Of a stretch of DNA of 64,000 nucleotides, positions 12,283 to 23,530 are shown in pieces. The notes beneath the pieces are model-generated. The model saw only the letters and a program-made list of their open reading frames with translations, had not been told where the DNA came from and made no database searches. The translations under genes were made by a program, and so were the position numbers. Source of the DNA: Botryosphaeria dothidea (lineage: Eukaryota > Ascomycota > Dothideomycetes > Botryosphaeriales > Botryosphaeriaceae); the NCBI GenBank assembly GCA_011503125.2, contig WWBZ02000051.1:1798001-1862000 (forward strand). Direction: 5' to 3'. Positions within the stretch are counted from its first letter, which is position 1; the number at the start of each line of letters is the position of its first letter.

Positions 12283-13493
12283 TCATGCCACCGTTACGGG
12301 AGTCGATTGCTTCTCCGGATACTGCAATTTCGCCCTCATCCGCCTGTAATCTTCTTGCACCACAGGATCATACTTGACCGGATTCAGTTCATTCGCACAT
12401 GCAGGAAGACACTCAATCACCGCGCTCGGATCCGGGCTGACGAAGTATGGGATCGAGTATCGAGCTCGCGTCATCTGCTTCCCGTCCACAAGTCCGGGCT
12501 GGAGAGGCGGGACCGTCACCCGGTGCAGCGTTGATTTGAGGTAGTCTGCGCCCGGTCAGCATTCCGCTATTATCAGATCCTGCTCCACGGGATTTACCGT
12601 TGCTCCATCGCATCAGGAGGTCTCCAATGTTCATGATGATGGCGTTTTTGACGGGAACTGCCTCCACGAACTTGCCAGCATTGTGAGGATCCTCCACTTG
12701 CAGACCACCGCAATCATCCTGGAAAAGCATCGTGATGGATCCCCAATCCGTATGAGCAGGCATCCGGGCAACCGAGTTCTTCTCCAGCTTCTCCTTCTCC
12801 ACAGGCGGATAGTGCAACAACCGCAGCTGATTGTTGTGCCCGTTGTGGTACTTCAACAGGAAATCCTCATCGTCCAGCCCAATACCAACAGCCAGCGCTC
12901 GCAGAAGGTTCTGTGCTGTTCCAAAGCACTTCCAGTAGAATTCCGTCATGAAACTCCTAAACCCGGGTAGCACTTCGTCCGGCAGCCAGACGTTTGGCAT
13001 GTTTTCACAGTTATCACTGCCGACCTCGTAGCTCTCCTTTACCGGCATCAGTATCGGGCCCATGTTTCTGAAGGGTGTCATCTTACTTTGCAGTCCTCAA
13101 CTTTCCGAAGCTCCTGGTCTTCAGCATCAGAATCTTCTCCATCTTTATGGATGTACTGAGAGACCTTCTCAAGTCCCGGCCATGAGTATCCTCTGTGGAC
13201 GTTTGGGCCTGCGTGTATCAACATACCGTACAGCCGAACCGTCTGCAAAGAGACCTACCTGGTGGGTGCGGAGCCAGCATTTTCTTTTCATGTGGGAGAT
13301 CGAACAATTTTTTGGACCATCCAAACGCCTGCTCCAAAACATCATCTGGGACGCCATGGTTGATGATGTAGACGAACCCCACTCCACGAGCGGCGTCCGT
13401 CAGTTCCTTCGCAATCTTCTGCTTTTGCTCAGACGAACCATTCGACCACGCTCCAAAATCGACAACTGGAATGGAGCTCTTAGTGGCGGCCAT
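12283..13493 (-). CDS. 2-oxoglutarate/Fe(II) dioxygenase, thymine-7-hydroxylase-like
   Basis: Cytosolic non-heme iron dioxygenase of the isopenicillin-N-synthase fold. Introns at 13209-13258, 13037-13086 and 12546-12597 give 352 residues. The N-terminal DIOX_N part begins SIPVVDFGAW and includes GFVYIINHGVP. The core holds the iron ligands His214 and Asp216 (AHTDWGSITMLFQ) and His273 (STLHRV), and Arg294/Ser296 (RYS) for 2-oxoglutarate. The pattern of NxxRGYSxPGxEKVSQ, KESYEVG, LRLLHYP and RWSND resembles fungal thymine-7-hydroxylases, which oxidise the methyl group of thymine stepwise. Related fungal dioxygenases share some of these motifs, so the substrate is inferred. The adjacent divergent nucleobase-type permease supports a pyrimidine substrate. 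All catalytic residues are intact. GATA-type sites in the shared promoter suggest nitrogen control. Confidence 0.88.
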
Positions 13494-14056
13494 ATTGCTT
13501 ATGTCCGTCTGGGCAACCGGTTCACGGATTTATAGGTCTTGGGGTTCGTCAGCCGCTGAATTGCCACAGGCTGTACGACGGACACACAGTGAGAAACTTG
13601 CCTTGATGTTCGAGAGCTCCACGGCAAATGTTTCAGCAATCTCACCCGCCGGCATCTGCTGGGCGATAGCTATTAAAGATGCTCAAGGTTACATTCGGCA
13701 GTTTATCAAACAGCCCGCGGCGCATGTCCGAAGGGCCGCTCACACCATCGCACGCTGGTACCCCACTCTTGGTTTAGAGGCGGGGCTACCGTCTCTTCCC
13801 CCAGAAACACAACTGAGTCGCCGCGGGACGGCAGGAGGTGATCTGCAAAATAAGCGCTTATCACAGCTGACTCGCCTCGTCATACTGCCGTGCGACCTGG
13901 TGTTGCCCGCTTATCAGCATGGACGGCGACCTTACTCAAACGACAAAAGGCGAATGCCGTGGCTTGCGAAAGTATATGCCATCCGATGTCCCCAAGACCC
14001 GCACCCTGCCATCGCACCTCTCAATTTCGCAGAACGACTTCAAAGAGTGAAGAGCA
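13494..14056. promoter_or_regulatory. Shared divergent promoter, dioxygenase/NCS1 permease
   Basis: 563 nt separate two divergent start codons. HGATAR sites occur at 13664-13669 (+, CGATAG), 13857-13862 (-) and 13910-13915 (-); the second overlaps a perfect 12-bp palindrome, ATAAGCGCTTAT, at 13850-13861. A short upstream open frame (13919-14050) lies next to the permease start. Coordinated, nitrogen-responsive expression is inferred. Confidence 0.5.
13919..14050 (+). other. Upstream ORF in frame with NCS1 permease
   Basis: ATG at 13919 opens 43 codons (MDGDLTQTTKGECRG...) ending in TGA at 14048-14050, six bases before the permease ATG at 14057 and in the same reading frame. It could be a translational control element, a permease N-terminus cut by a stop, or chance. 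Confidence 0.4.
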
Positions 14057-16045
14057 ATGGTCTCGGAGAAGACGAAGAGCCGGGTGGCTTACTGGGCGAA
14101 GAGGCTTGAATGCCCTGTCGATGAAGATGCAGACTACAAGAATACTTTCTGGTGCAACCGAGATCTCATTCCCATACCACCGGACCGGAGGACATGGACC
14201 TGGCAGGGCTTCGCTGGATATTGGGTCATTTGCGGGTATGTCTTTTGGTCTCTATCAATGGGATTATATGCTAATCAACTACGTTTCAGAATCAATACCA
14301 CTGCATGGACTGCCGGCTCGTCTCTACTTTCACTCGGCTTGAGCGTTCCCCAGTCAATGGGGGTTGTCGTCGGCGTTGCTCTGATTTCAGCTTTAATCGC
14401 TGTCGTCGCTGGCTGGCCTGGTAGTCATCTATACCTTGGATTCACTGTCCTTTCACGTGCCTCATGGGGAATGAGAGGCGGTTTCTGGCCAGTGCTAAAT
14501 CGTATCATGACAGCTTGTGTTTGGATGGGCATCCAGGTTAGTCTCTCCACTTAGATAATTTGCAGATTCTGACAATGTCGCAGGCATATTGGGGAGGCCA
14601 AGGTACGCTATACAAGCCCTCATCAGAATCGTCCATCTAACATCCCCTCACAGCCGTCAAAATAATCCTCCGCGCCATCATTGGCCACAAATTTGTCAAC
14701 CTCAAAAACACCCTCCCTGCCTCCGCCAACACCGATACAGCCAGCATAATCTCGTTCTTTGTCTTCATCGTCATCTTCCTACCCCTCCCCATGATCCCAC
14801 CGGAGAAACTCCAACTCCCCTTCCGCATCACCTTCATCATGATCACGGCCACCATGTTCGGCATGCTCGGCTGGGCCATCAACGCGGCCAACGGTCCCGG
14901 CTCGTTGATCAACACGCCCGCGACCGCGAAAGGATCCGCGCTCAGCTGGGGCGCCGTCTTCGGCCTGCAATCCATCGTCGGCTCTCAGGCGTCCGGGTGT
15001 CTGGGTCAGTCGGACTGGACGCGCTACGCAAAGACGCCCAACGCCGCGCTCTTCGGCCAGCTGGTCGCGGCGCCGGTCTTCATCATCGTGACGGCCGTGT
15101 GCGGCATCTTGATTACTAGCGCCGCCGCCACCATCTATGGCGAGTATATCTGGAACCCGTTCGAGCTGCTCTTGGCCATCCAGGACCACTCGATGTCGGC
15201 CAGCGCGCGGGCGGGGACCTTTTTCGCTGGGCTGGGATTCTTGGTCAGTCAGCTGGCGCTGTGCCAGATGCTGAATGGAATCAGTACTGGCATGGACATG
15301 GCGGCGTTGTGTCCAAAGTGGGTTCTACTTCTGCCATTCTAGTCCTCGTTTTGAATGAATATCGTAAAAACGGGTTGCTGATATCTGGCGTAGGTGGATC
15401 AACATCCGCCGCGGCTGCTACATCCTGACCGTCATCGCCGTCGCCATCTGTCCCTGGAACTACGTAACGTAAGACCCCCTTTCCCCCACCTTCCTTCAGC
15501 ACCGATAAAAGAACTCCCTGATACCAACCTCCAACAGCAACCCCGGCACATTCATCACCGTCCTCTCCGGCTGGTCCGTCTTCCTCAGCCCGATGACCGG
15601 CATCGTCGTGTCCGACTACTTCCTCGTGCGCAACCGCCAGTACCACATCGGCGACTTGTACATCGGCAACCCCTCGTCCGCCTACTGGTACACCGGCGGC
15701 TTCAACCCGCGCGGCTTCGCGGCGTGGATCGTCGGCATGGCGCCGCTGCTGCCGGGCTTCGCGCGCGCCATCAAGGGCACCTCGAGTGGCAACGGCTGGG
15801 ACCACATCTACCAGATCTCGTACTTCTACGGCTTCTTCGCCACCCTCACGACGTACGCGCTGCTGTACGTGGCGTTCCCGCAGGAGCGGCAGCACGGGTC
15901 GAGCCCGTTCGTGTTGGCGACGCATGCTGAGATGCTGGAGGGCGTGGAGACCAGGGGAGGGAGTTCCAGTCCGAGTGCGAGGGGTGAAGAAGCCGGCGAT
16001 GTGGAGAAGCGGGTCAGTGTTAGTGGAAAGGCGTTTGCAGGATGA
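14057..16045 (+). CDS. NCS1 nucleobase/nucleoside-type permease
   Basis: Plasma-membrane permease of the nucleobase:cation symporter-1 family, probably the Fur-type branch (uracil, uridine, allantoin, thiamine or similar). Introns at 14236-14289, 14537-14583, 14603-14653, 15318-15393 and 15469-15537 give 563 residues; the exon at 14584-14602 is only 19 nt. Family marks include NRDLIPIPPDRRTWTW before the first helix, GINTTAWTAGSSLLSLG in helix 1, SRASWGMRGGFWPVLNR, AYWGGQAV, GQSDWTRYAK and SPMTGIVVSDYFLVRN. The start follows the stop of a short in-frame upstream ORF by six bases. It faces the thymine-hydroxylase-like dioxygenase across a common promoter, which favours a pyrimidine or related ligand; the exact substrate is not readable. 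The soluble C-terminus is hydrophilic and Ser/Glu-rich. Confidence 0.93.
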
Positions 16046-16482
16046 GTGCTAAACCACGCAGAGTGTTGGATTTCTGTGGACACGCGGCAACGTTGGCTTA
16101 TGGAGCGCCGATGATGAGATCCAATGATACTGCTTTCTCAAAGTAGGGTGATGCACAAGCAGCTGCCGTGCGGTAATCAGAAACAACAGTCCAACGCTAT
16201 AATCCAATTTTCTCTCAATGGTACATATGCCTGTCATTTTCCATCCAAAGGAAACAAGATGCAACTTTCCACGATGCAGAAATGCCTGATGCTTAGGTAG
16301 CTTTGCCGCAGCCCCAGAGAGAATCAACAATTAAGGAAATGGAGAGAACGCCGCCCGCCATGCTCGAGAATTATGGGGTTGTCATGCATTCATAGAAGCG
16401 CCTGAGAGAAATTGCCCCAAAAAGCTTTAGCCAAAAGAAAAGGAATCGAATAGAGCCACTCCATGGCCTGTGCAAAAGAACC
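16046..16482. other. Intergenic region between convergent genes
   Basis: About 440 nt between the permease stop and the rhomboid stop; presumably holds both 3' ends. No gene seen. Confidence 0.55.
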
Positions 16483-18333
16483 TCAAAACGCGGGCATAGG
16501 AGAATCAAAATCCGGTAGAGCGTAACGTTCGAGTCCGAAGAGATCACGCTTGCTCGACGAGGAGTTGGTGAGCTCCAGGTTGCCCATGTCGCACCAATTA
16601 CTGACGGGCTGTGATAAAACTGGTTAGACGATAAAGGTAATCTAAAGGGAGAGGTAGAAGCAGAACTTACCAAGCAGCTAAGATACTTGCACCATTTGCA
16701 CGTGTTGTGGTTGACGTAGAAGTTGTTCAAGAGCACAATGAAGGCGACAATGACGATAATGATGAAACCCGCGCGGATCAACCACCATGCCCACCAAAGC
16801 GGCTTCCTTCCCTTGAAGAATCCAATTGGTTGCTTGGTGAAGTTCTTGTTGGTGTCGAGACCTTCGCCATGCTTCGGGTTGGGAACAGCAGAGTAGGGCG
16901 GCTCGTCGACGCCAATACGTTCGCGTAGCGCTTGAGGCGAGTGCAGGATGGATATTCCAAGGCCAAGGCCCATGATGAACCCGCCAATATGGGCAAAATT
17001 GTCGAGACCAGGCAGGAGACCGAGAACGAATGCGATGACGACATCGAGCATGATGAAAAGAAGCTCCTTCTTGGGGTTGAGGCGCTCCTTCCAGTGGTAA
17101 AGAAGGTCCAGAAGGGTCAGAGCAATAATGCCGAAGATGGCGCCCGATGCACCGCTGCGGCAGTTGTCAGACGAGGTCCGGGGAATGTTCAAGAGAGAGA
17201 CTTACACTGATGGCGAGCCGTTGGGCGCGTAGTTGGCACCAAGCACGTTACCAAAAATACCAGCGGCAAAGTAGACCAAGAAGAAGCGAATGGAGCCAAT
17301 CAGCTTCTCCATGTCGCGGCCGACCGTTACCTGCACGAGCATGTTGAAGCCAATATGGATGAGGCCTCCGTGTAGGAAGATGGGCACAATGAAGCGGTAC
17401 CATTGGTTCGGGTGCAGCTCTCCATCCGACTCAGGAATGCCGGTCATACCGCAGAGCGTGTTGAGAGAACATTCGGAGGCACCAGTGGTTGTGTTGGGGC
17501 AAGGGAAGGCAACATCAGGAGTAATGCTGATCTCGCTTCCACCACCCATTTGACGCATGCAAGGAACGAAACGTGCGCCCATATTGATGTAGACATAGCT
17601 TGAGGGACCAATCATGGGGTTGAACTGGGGCTTGATCATGATAGGCGAACCGGTCAAGACAGCTATGATGGAATCAGTACCAAATCCTCGGCCTGCCAGG
17701 TAAACGGAGCTTACCGTTCTTGATGACCTCTCCAATGAACACAGCAATCTGCACAACGGTCAAAGTGTAGACAACCCACGGAATCTTGCCCGTAAACCAG
17801 CCATCCTTCTTCTTCTTGTGACGTCTGCTACGGTCTCTCCTCATGCCATCGCCACCGACCAGAGGCGCCTGGCCTTCGGGGTCATTGTTGTACCGGGAAG
17901 GGCTAGCGTCGGTCTTTGGCTGCTGAGCATGGAGCGGAATAGCATTACCGTCGGCAAAGGGGTCTGTGTCGTTTGGGCGATGCTGACCATAGCCGGCGGC
18001 TCCGTGGTATGCAGTGTCGTCGCCTCCATATTCGTATCCAGTGGGACCGTACGGGTTGGGCGGCATGTGGCTATTCTGGGGGTAGGTGGGGTAGGCATTG
18101 TCGGTGAAGGGCGAGCTCACGGGCGAGTGGCCGGTGTGGTGGGTGTGGGCGGAGGGGTGGGAGTGAGCAGAAGGATATGAGTTGCCATAGTTGCCCAGGT
18201 TCTGGGTGTCGATGTGCGGCCTGGTCGGGTGCGGCGATGGCAAAGGAGAAGGCGAGGCTTGAGGCACGGGAGGTAAAGGGGCGTCCTCCCTCCTGCCGTG
18301 GTTGAAGGAGCTGTAGTAGTCGTTGGCAGCCAT
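16483..18333 (-). CDS. Rhomboid-family intramembrane serine protease
   Basis: Polytopic S54 protease that cleaves membrane-anchored substrates. Introns at 17663-17714, 17155-17205 and 16609-16670 give 561 residues. Residues 1 to about 175 are disordered, rich in Pro, Ser, His and Tyr, and end in a polybasic stretch (RRDRSRRHKKKK) before the first membrane segment. The core has the HGGLIHIGFNMLVQ motif, the nucleophile Ser362 in GASG and the partner His414 in NFAHIGGF, so the dyad is intact. A short soluble tail with Cys and Asp follows the last helix. Start chosen at MAANDYYSSFNHG, the first Met that fits the disordered head; the frame continues upstream without another good start. Related fungal rhomboids process the sterol/hypoxia regulator SrbA; whether this one does is unknown. 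Confidence 0.93.
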
Positions 18334-20923
18334 GGTGAGCTGTAGCGCGGACGAGCGGTTCCGGGCGCGGACCGGAGGCTGGAGAGTGGAACAGGCAGGC
18401 AAGCGACCGGAATGCGGGTGTCGCGAGGTCGCTGTCGGCAGCGAAAGACGGGGGCGCGTTGGTTGCTTGAGCGAGTGTGGATGATGTTGTTGGAGCGTTT
18501 CAGAGTAGTTGCGCGCGGGCTGGCAGAAGTATGCAGGCTGGCAGCCTGTTTGGGGGTGTGGCTGAGGTCGGCCCCGGCAAGTACGTACTCCCCGTAAGGC
18601 TTGGCCCACACCCAGCAGAGATCTGCTTTATCTAAAAATACGCCCCATCGGGCACTTGACTTACGACGCCCAGCCCACACGAGAGCATACCGCCTTGCCT
18701 GCGATGCTCTTGGCGGCCGGAAGAAGGCTTGTTCAGCGGGCCAACGGCTGTGCTGCGACACGTGTGCAGCCACGCCCTCACGTCGCCTTGACACACCATC
18801 CCTCCACTCCCAATCTCCGCCCAGGGCCTCGCCGCCTCACAAGGCACCCGGTTTCCCGTCCGCCTGCAGCACTCAACTTTGTCTTCGATGGGCCGCTGCC
18901 CGCGAGATGAACGGAGGCTCGTGAGCGTGACACAGCCAGCCACCCACAGCGCCGTCGCGGCAACTTGCTCGGCTTGCATTGGACGCGTCTCACCACTGGC
19001 TGTCGCGCTTGAGTCCAACCAGTGTCCCTGAAGCTACCCGCTTAGCGAGTCAAATATCGCAGCCAATGATACGCGCTCGACAGGGCGCAGGAGACCTCAA
19101 CATGTGAACGCCTCCATTCCTCGCACATCTTTTTGTCTGAGCTCCTGGGGCCAGACATACGTAATTTTTAAGCCGCAAGGCTGTGCAGGGAGCGCGATCG
19201 CCCTCCCCACGCAGACGCTCTCCTACCACTGCTTGACCGTCACTCTGGGAGACAGCGCCACCCCCTCTCACGCTGGTGACAGGCACGGCGCACAACGGTT
19301 CCTGAGGGCTGCATGCTCCGCCCCCATGGCCTTTCCCGAACAGGAAATCGCGATGCATGCTGCTCGGAACCGCGGGACGAGCCGCTCTCCACAGCATCAT
19401 GTCCACTTGATTTGCGTCTGAGAAAGCTTGTGCGACTTCCTATCTAAATTTGCATGAACTGCGGGTAGATCTCCGGATCACAGCCCTGCCTGATGGTCGA
19501 TCTGACGGTGTTGTTCGCCGACATGGCGAGCTTGGCCGGTTCGAAACCATCGCGACTGTCAGGCCTCCCCCGTTTCGCTCGACAAGACTAGCGCCTCCCC
19601 ACGAGCACCATGTATGCGCTGGCAGTATGCCTTCGGCGCTGGTCGCACCAAAAAACACCTCGAGCGGGTGCGGTTCGTTGGTATTCCATCTAGCGAGCCC
19701 TATCCCCAACCACCGAAGATCCCCCTGAGGCTGCTTCAGGCCCTCCATTCATTCCTCTGAACTTCGAGACCCAGGGCGCAGCTACAACGAAGAAAAGGTT
19801 GACAAGATGGCAAGGTCCAATGTGGGACCCTCAAGGTCATGTCGCACAGCTTGTGCAGTCAGGTACGTACGTTAGGGATAAAGTTCCTCCTGGGTGCAAT
19901 TCCATTTTGTCGTTTTGCTTCAAGAATCTCTTGCGAGGCGCGGAATTGGGGCCTCATCGTTCAAATACGTTCCCACATCTCCGCAACTCCTTATGGGTAG
20001 ATGCCGCACTGCATGCGCGGCTTATCCGTGGCGCGTATATCGCGCCATTTCTCGGGGCATTCTTCGGCAGGCTTTATCCCAAGCAAATGACCCCAACGCG
20101 ATACCCCAAGAGGCAGCTGTGATGACGAGAACATGTTGACATAGCCGCAGATTCGGTCCGGAAGCTGAATTTGCCGCTCGGAAATCCCGAACCTTGTTCC
20201 AACTAGGCCGAGGAAGCATCGAAAAATACACACATGTCCGAGATGGACGTGCTTCGCTGTGGATGCGGTGCAGCGAACTCGGATTTATCGACCGAGAGAC
20301 CAAGCAGCGAAGGCTGTATAGCAGCTTCATCGGCCCAGGATGGACATCGGAGGTGGTGGTGTTCAGGGCGCTACTGCGAAACATTATAGTACTGTGCATG
20401 ACTCTCGGTCTGTTGAAACCACCTCACTTGCTCTATTCGTAAGGGCGCTGCCGATCATCGAACTTCCCGGGCGCGAGGGATCTCTTTTGATGCAGGAACA
20501 TGCCATCGTTTATCAGAACACTTGCAGATATCACCTGGGCGCTTCTGGAGTGTTGCTCGAACCTGGACTTAGCAGCACTTGGTATGGGAGCAGTTCCCCA
20601 CCTTTTGTACCGTCTCCAATGGAGCGAGTTCCCGATTGGCGGCACGATCAGCACCGACGGCAATTTAGCTCCCCTTACCGGCAAACCCATCGGCTCTCGC
20701 ACCCACTTGAGGCTCCCATCTCAATTTACATGACTCTCCCCGCCTTTTATGCACTCCACAAACGGGGGCTCGTGTCTAATTAACACCGAGCCCCGGTGCC
20801 GCTACACGGCGCCTTGACGTCGTCCACCATGCAAGGTATACAAAAACCCGCTTCATCTCCCGCCGGTGCGTTGCTTGCTACCGCACCAAGCTCTCTGACG
20901 GTCGACCAGCTATTTTCGCCACC
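18334..20923. other. Gene-free intergenic region
   Basis: About 2.6 kb between the rhomboid and tannase starts (divergent). Open frames on both strands lack domain marks and overlap randomly. It presumably contains both promoters. Confidence 0.6.
20837..20846 (+). promoter_or_regulatory. TATA-like element of tannase gene
   Basis: TATACAAAAA lies 78 nt upstream of the tannase ATG. Motif and distance only. Confidence 0.4.
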
Positions 20924-22605
20924 ATGAAGGCCGGCACCCTGTTCCAGGCCGCCTCCTCCTTTCTTGGAGTGCAGGCTCTCAATTGCTCAACGGGCGCCCT
21001 GCAAAGTGCTCTCCCCCCAAACGCCACCGTTCTGTCAGCTGTCCCTGTCGCAAGCAATAGCACCTACGGACAAGGCGCCGCTGATCTGCCCTACCCGACG
21101 AACCCTACCAATTTGACTGCTCTTTGCGCAGTCTACGTGAACGTGACTTCGTCCCCCAGTTCCTCTTTCAGATTCGGACTCTTCCTTCCAACCGAATGGA
21201 ATGAGCGCTTCCTGGCAGTCGGCAACGGAGGCTTTGCTGGTGGTGTCAATTGGTTGGATATGGTAAGACCAGCAAATGCTCCAACACCCTCGCATACCTC
21301 ACTAACTAACCTTTGCAGGGCGCGGGCGTCGGGTACGGCTTCGCCGTCGTATCAACGGATACTGGCCACAACTCCACGTCTGGAGACCTCATTTGGGGTC
21401 AGGACGCACCCGAAGCACTCACGGACTGGGGATGGCGCGCCATGCACGGCTCCGTCGAGCTCGCCAAGAAGCTCACCACCGCCTTTTACGGTTCGCAGAT
21501 CCAGTACTCGTACTACAGTGGCTGCTCCACCGGCGGCCGGCAAGGCATCCGCAGCGCGCAGCTCTTCCCTGACGACTTCGACGGCATCCTCGCTGGCGCG
21601 CCCGCCTGGTGGACGACCCACCTGCAGACGTGGTCGGCCAAGGTCGGCACGTACAACCTGCCGCTGAACGGCAGCAACCGCATCCCACCCGCCCTCTTCA
21701 CCACCATCGGCGCCGAAGTCCTCAAGCAGTGCGACGGCCAGGACGGCCTCGTCGACAACATCATCTCCGACCCGCGCACCTGCGCCTTCAACCCGGACGT
21801 CCTCCTCTGCACGCCCGCCTCCAACACCTCCTCCTGCCTCACCCCCACCCAACTCGACACCCTCAACAAGATCTATAGCCCCTACGTCGACACCAACGTC
21901 TCCTTCGTCCTGCCCGGCCTCTCGCCGGGCTCCGAATCGCAGTGGGCCTTCCTGCTCGGCACGGCCACCGGCGAGCCCAGCTCCTACGGCATCGACTACA
22001 TCCGCTACTTCCTCGGCCTGCCCGACTTCCAATGGCAGGACTTCGACTACAGCGTCGTCCAGCGCGCCGACGCGCTCGACCCGGGCAACGCCACCGCCGA
22101 CGCCTTCGCCGACCTGCAGCACTACCGCGCGAGCGGCGGCAAGCTCCTCCACTACCACGGCTGGGCCGACGGCCTCATCCCGACGGGCAGCTCCCTGCAC
22201 TTCCGCGAGCAGGTCGAGCGCGCGCTCGTTCCGCTGGGCGTCCCGCTCGACGACTGGTACCGCTTCTTCCTCGTGCCGGGCATGCAGCACTGCGCGGGGA
22301 CGCCCGACGGCGTCGGCGCGCCGTGGTACTTCGCCGGCGGCAACCAGGCGGGCGATTTGGGCACGGGCGTGTCGGGCGTGCCGGGCTTCCGGGATGGCAG
22401 GCACGACGCGTTGTTGGCGCTGATGGAGTGGGTGGAGGAAGGGACGGTCGTGGATGAGATTGTGGCGACGAAGTTTGTGGAGGACGACGTGGCGAAGGGC
22501 GTGAAGAGGCAGAGGCCGCTTTGCGCGTGGCCGAAGAGGGCGGAGTACAAGGGGACGGGGGACGTGGATAGCGCGGAGAGTTGGGAGTGTAAGGGGCTTT
22601 ACTAA
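20924..22605 (+). CDS. Secreted tannase/feruloyl esterase family protein
   Basis: Extracellular serine esterase that splits gallate or ferulate esters of plant phenolics and cell-wall polymers. One intron (21263-21318) gives 541 residues. A short signal peptide (about residues 1-18, MKAGTLFQAASSFLGVQA) precedes the mature enzyme. The nucleophile Ser183 sits in SGCSTGG, the acid is Asp397 in HGWADG, and the base is His437 in GMQHC. Cys182 and Cys438 flank the Ser and His, giving the family's CS-D-HC arrangement, in which a disulfide joins the active-site residues. A calcium-site-like loop, CDGQDGLVDN, is near residues 251-260. Several N-glycosylation sequons are present near the N-terminus. 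Gallate versus ferulate specificity cannot be told. It converges on the LysM gene, which also encodes a secreted protein. Confidence 0.95.
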
Positions 22606-22883
22606 GGAGAAGGAGGGAGAGTGATGGCTTGACGTGGAGATTTTGACGTAATGTTTGACATGAAATGTATATGAGTGGCTCTGCAGACCAGAGAAGTTTC
22701 ATGCATTTTGGTGTAAGTATTAACGTTCTGAAGTTACAACTAGGTTACTCGCGTAAGGCTGTCGTGATGTAGAAATTAAGCTTAAGACCCTGCCACCGCT
22801 CTCGTCATGCTTCCTCGAATTGGAAATAGACGGATCTGATCCGCGCACGATGATTCAAGTGCTCGATCGCTGAGAAGCCTAAC

Positions 22884-23530
22884 TTAAGCCTTGACGCACA
22901 CCCAGTAATCGGCCCAAGCGGTCGTGGCGTTGCCGTTCCAGGCCGCGAACTGGTCCTCGGTAATGCCGTTTTCGGCCGTGAGCGCGTCAACACGCGTGCC
23001 GGAGCCGACCAGTTCGTAGTCGGTGCAGCTGGAGATGGTGTTGGGCATGAGCGGAACGGGAGTCTCATCGGGAGTGGCGTGGCTGCCAGCGGCGGGCTGG
23101 ACGGGAGGCGTGAAGGTGTACCAAGGCGTGTTGATGCACACAGGGACGTAGGCCTGGAGACTGTTTTTGGTGTAAGTCATCTAGCCGGCTGTTTGGGAAC
23201 GCTATCGACGACATACCCGAAGCAAGTGCGACCCATGGAAGGGTTCCACTTGTACAACTGAGAGACAGTGAAGTTGCCGAAGGACTCGGCAATGCTCACA
23301 CAAGTATCACCGGACTGGACGGTGTACTTGGCCGTGCAGTCAGAGGGAATCACGGTGCAAGCGCAACCAGCGGCAACGGAGCAGTAGGTAGTGCAGTTGC
23401 TGCCATCCTGACGCGGTTCCAGGGAGTAGGAAGGGAACGGGGAAGGGAAGGCAAGTGCCGGGACGGCGGCGGTGGCGGCGAGGAGGAGAGTGGCGAACTT
23501 GGCCATGTTGAAGATGTTTGGGATAGACAT
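22884..23530 (-). CDS. Secreted protein with two LysM domains
   Basis: Small secreted chitin- or glycan-binding candidate. One intron (23161-23216) gives 196 residues from the first Met; a second Met at 23506 starts a more typical signal peptide (MAKFATLLLAATAAVPALA), so the protein may be 188 residues. The first LysM runs from about KYTVQSGDTCVSIAESF through LYKWNPSMGRTC to AYVPVCI, crossing the intron. The second, weaker one is SCTDYELVGSGTRVDALTAENG...FAAWNG...YWVCV. A Cys-rich segment (CTTYCSVAAGCAC) precedes the first LysM. No enzyme domain is present, so it resembles fungal LysM effectors, which bind chitin fragments; that role is inferred. It is convergent with the tannase gene, 278 nt away. 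Confidence 0.85.

Noticed and set aside
21352..22404. 350-codon minus-strand open frame
   Set aside because: Antisense to the tannase exon with its intact catalytic residues.
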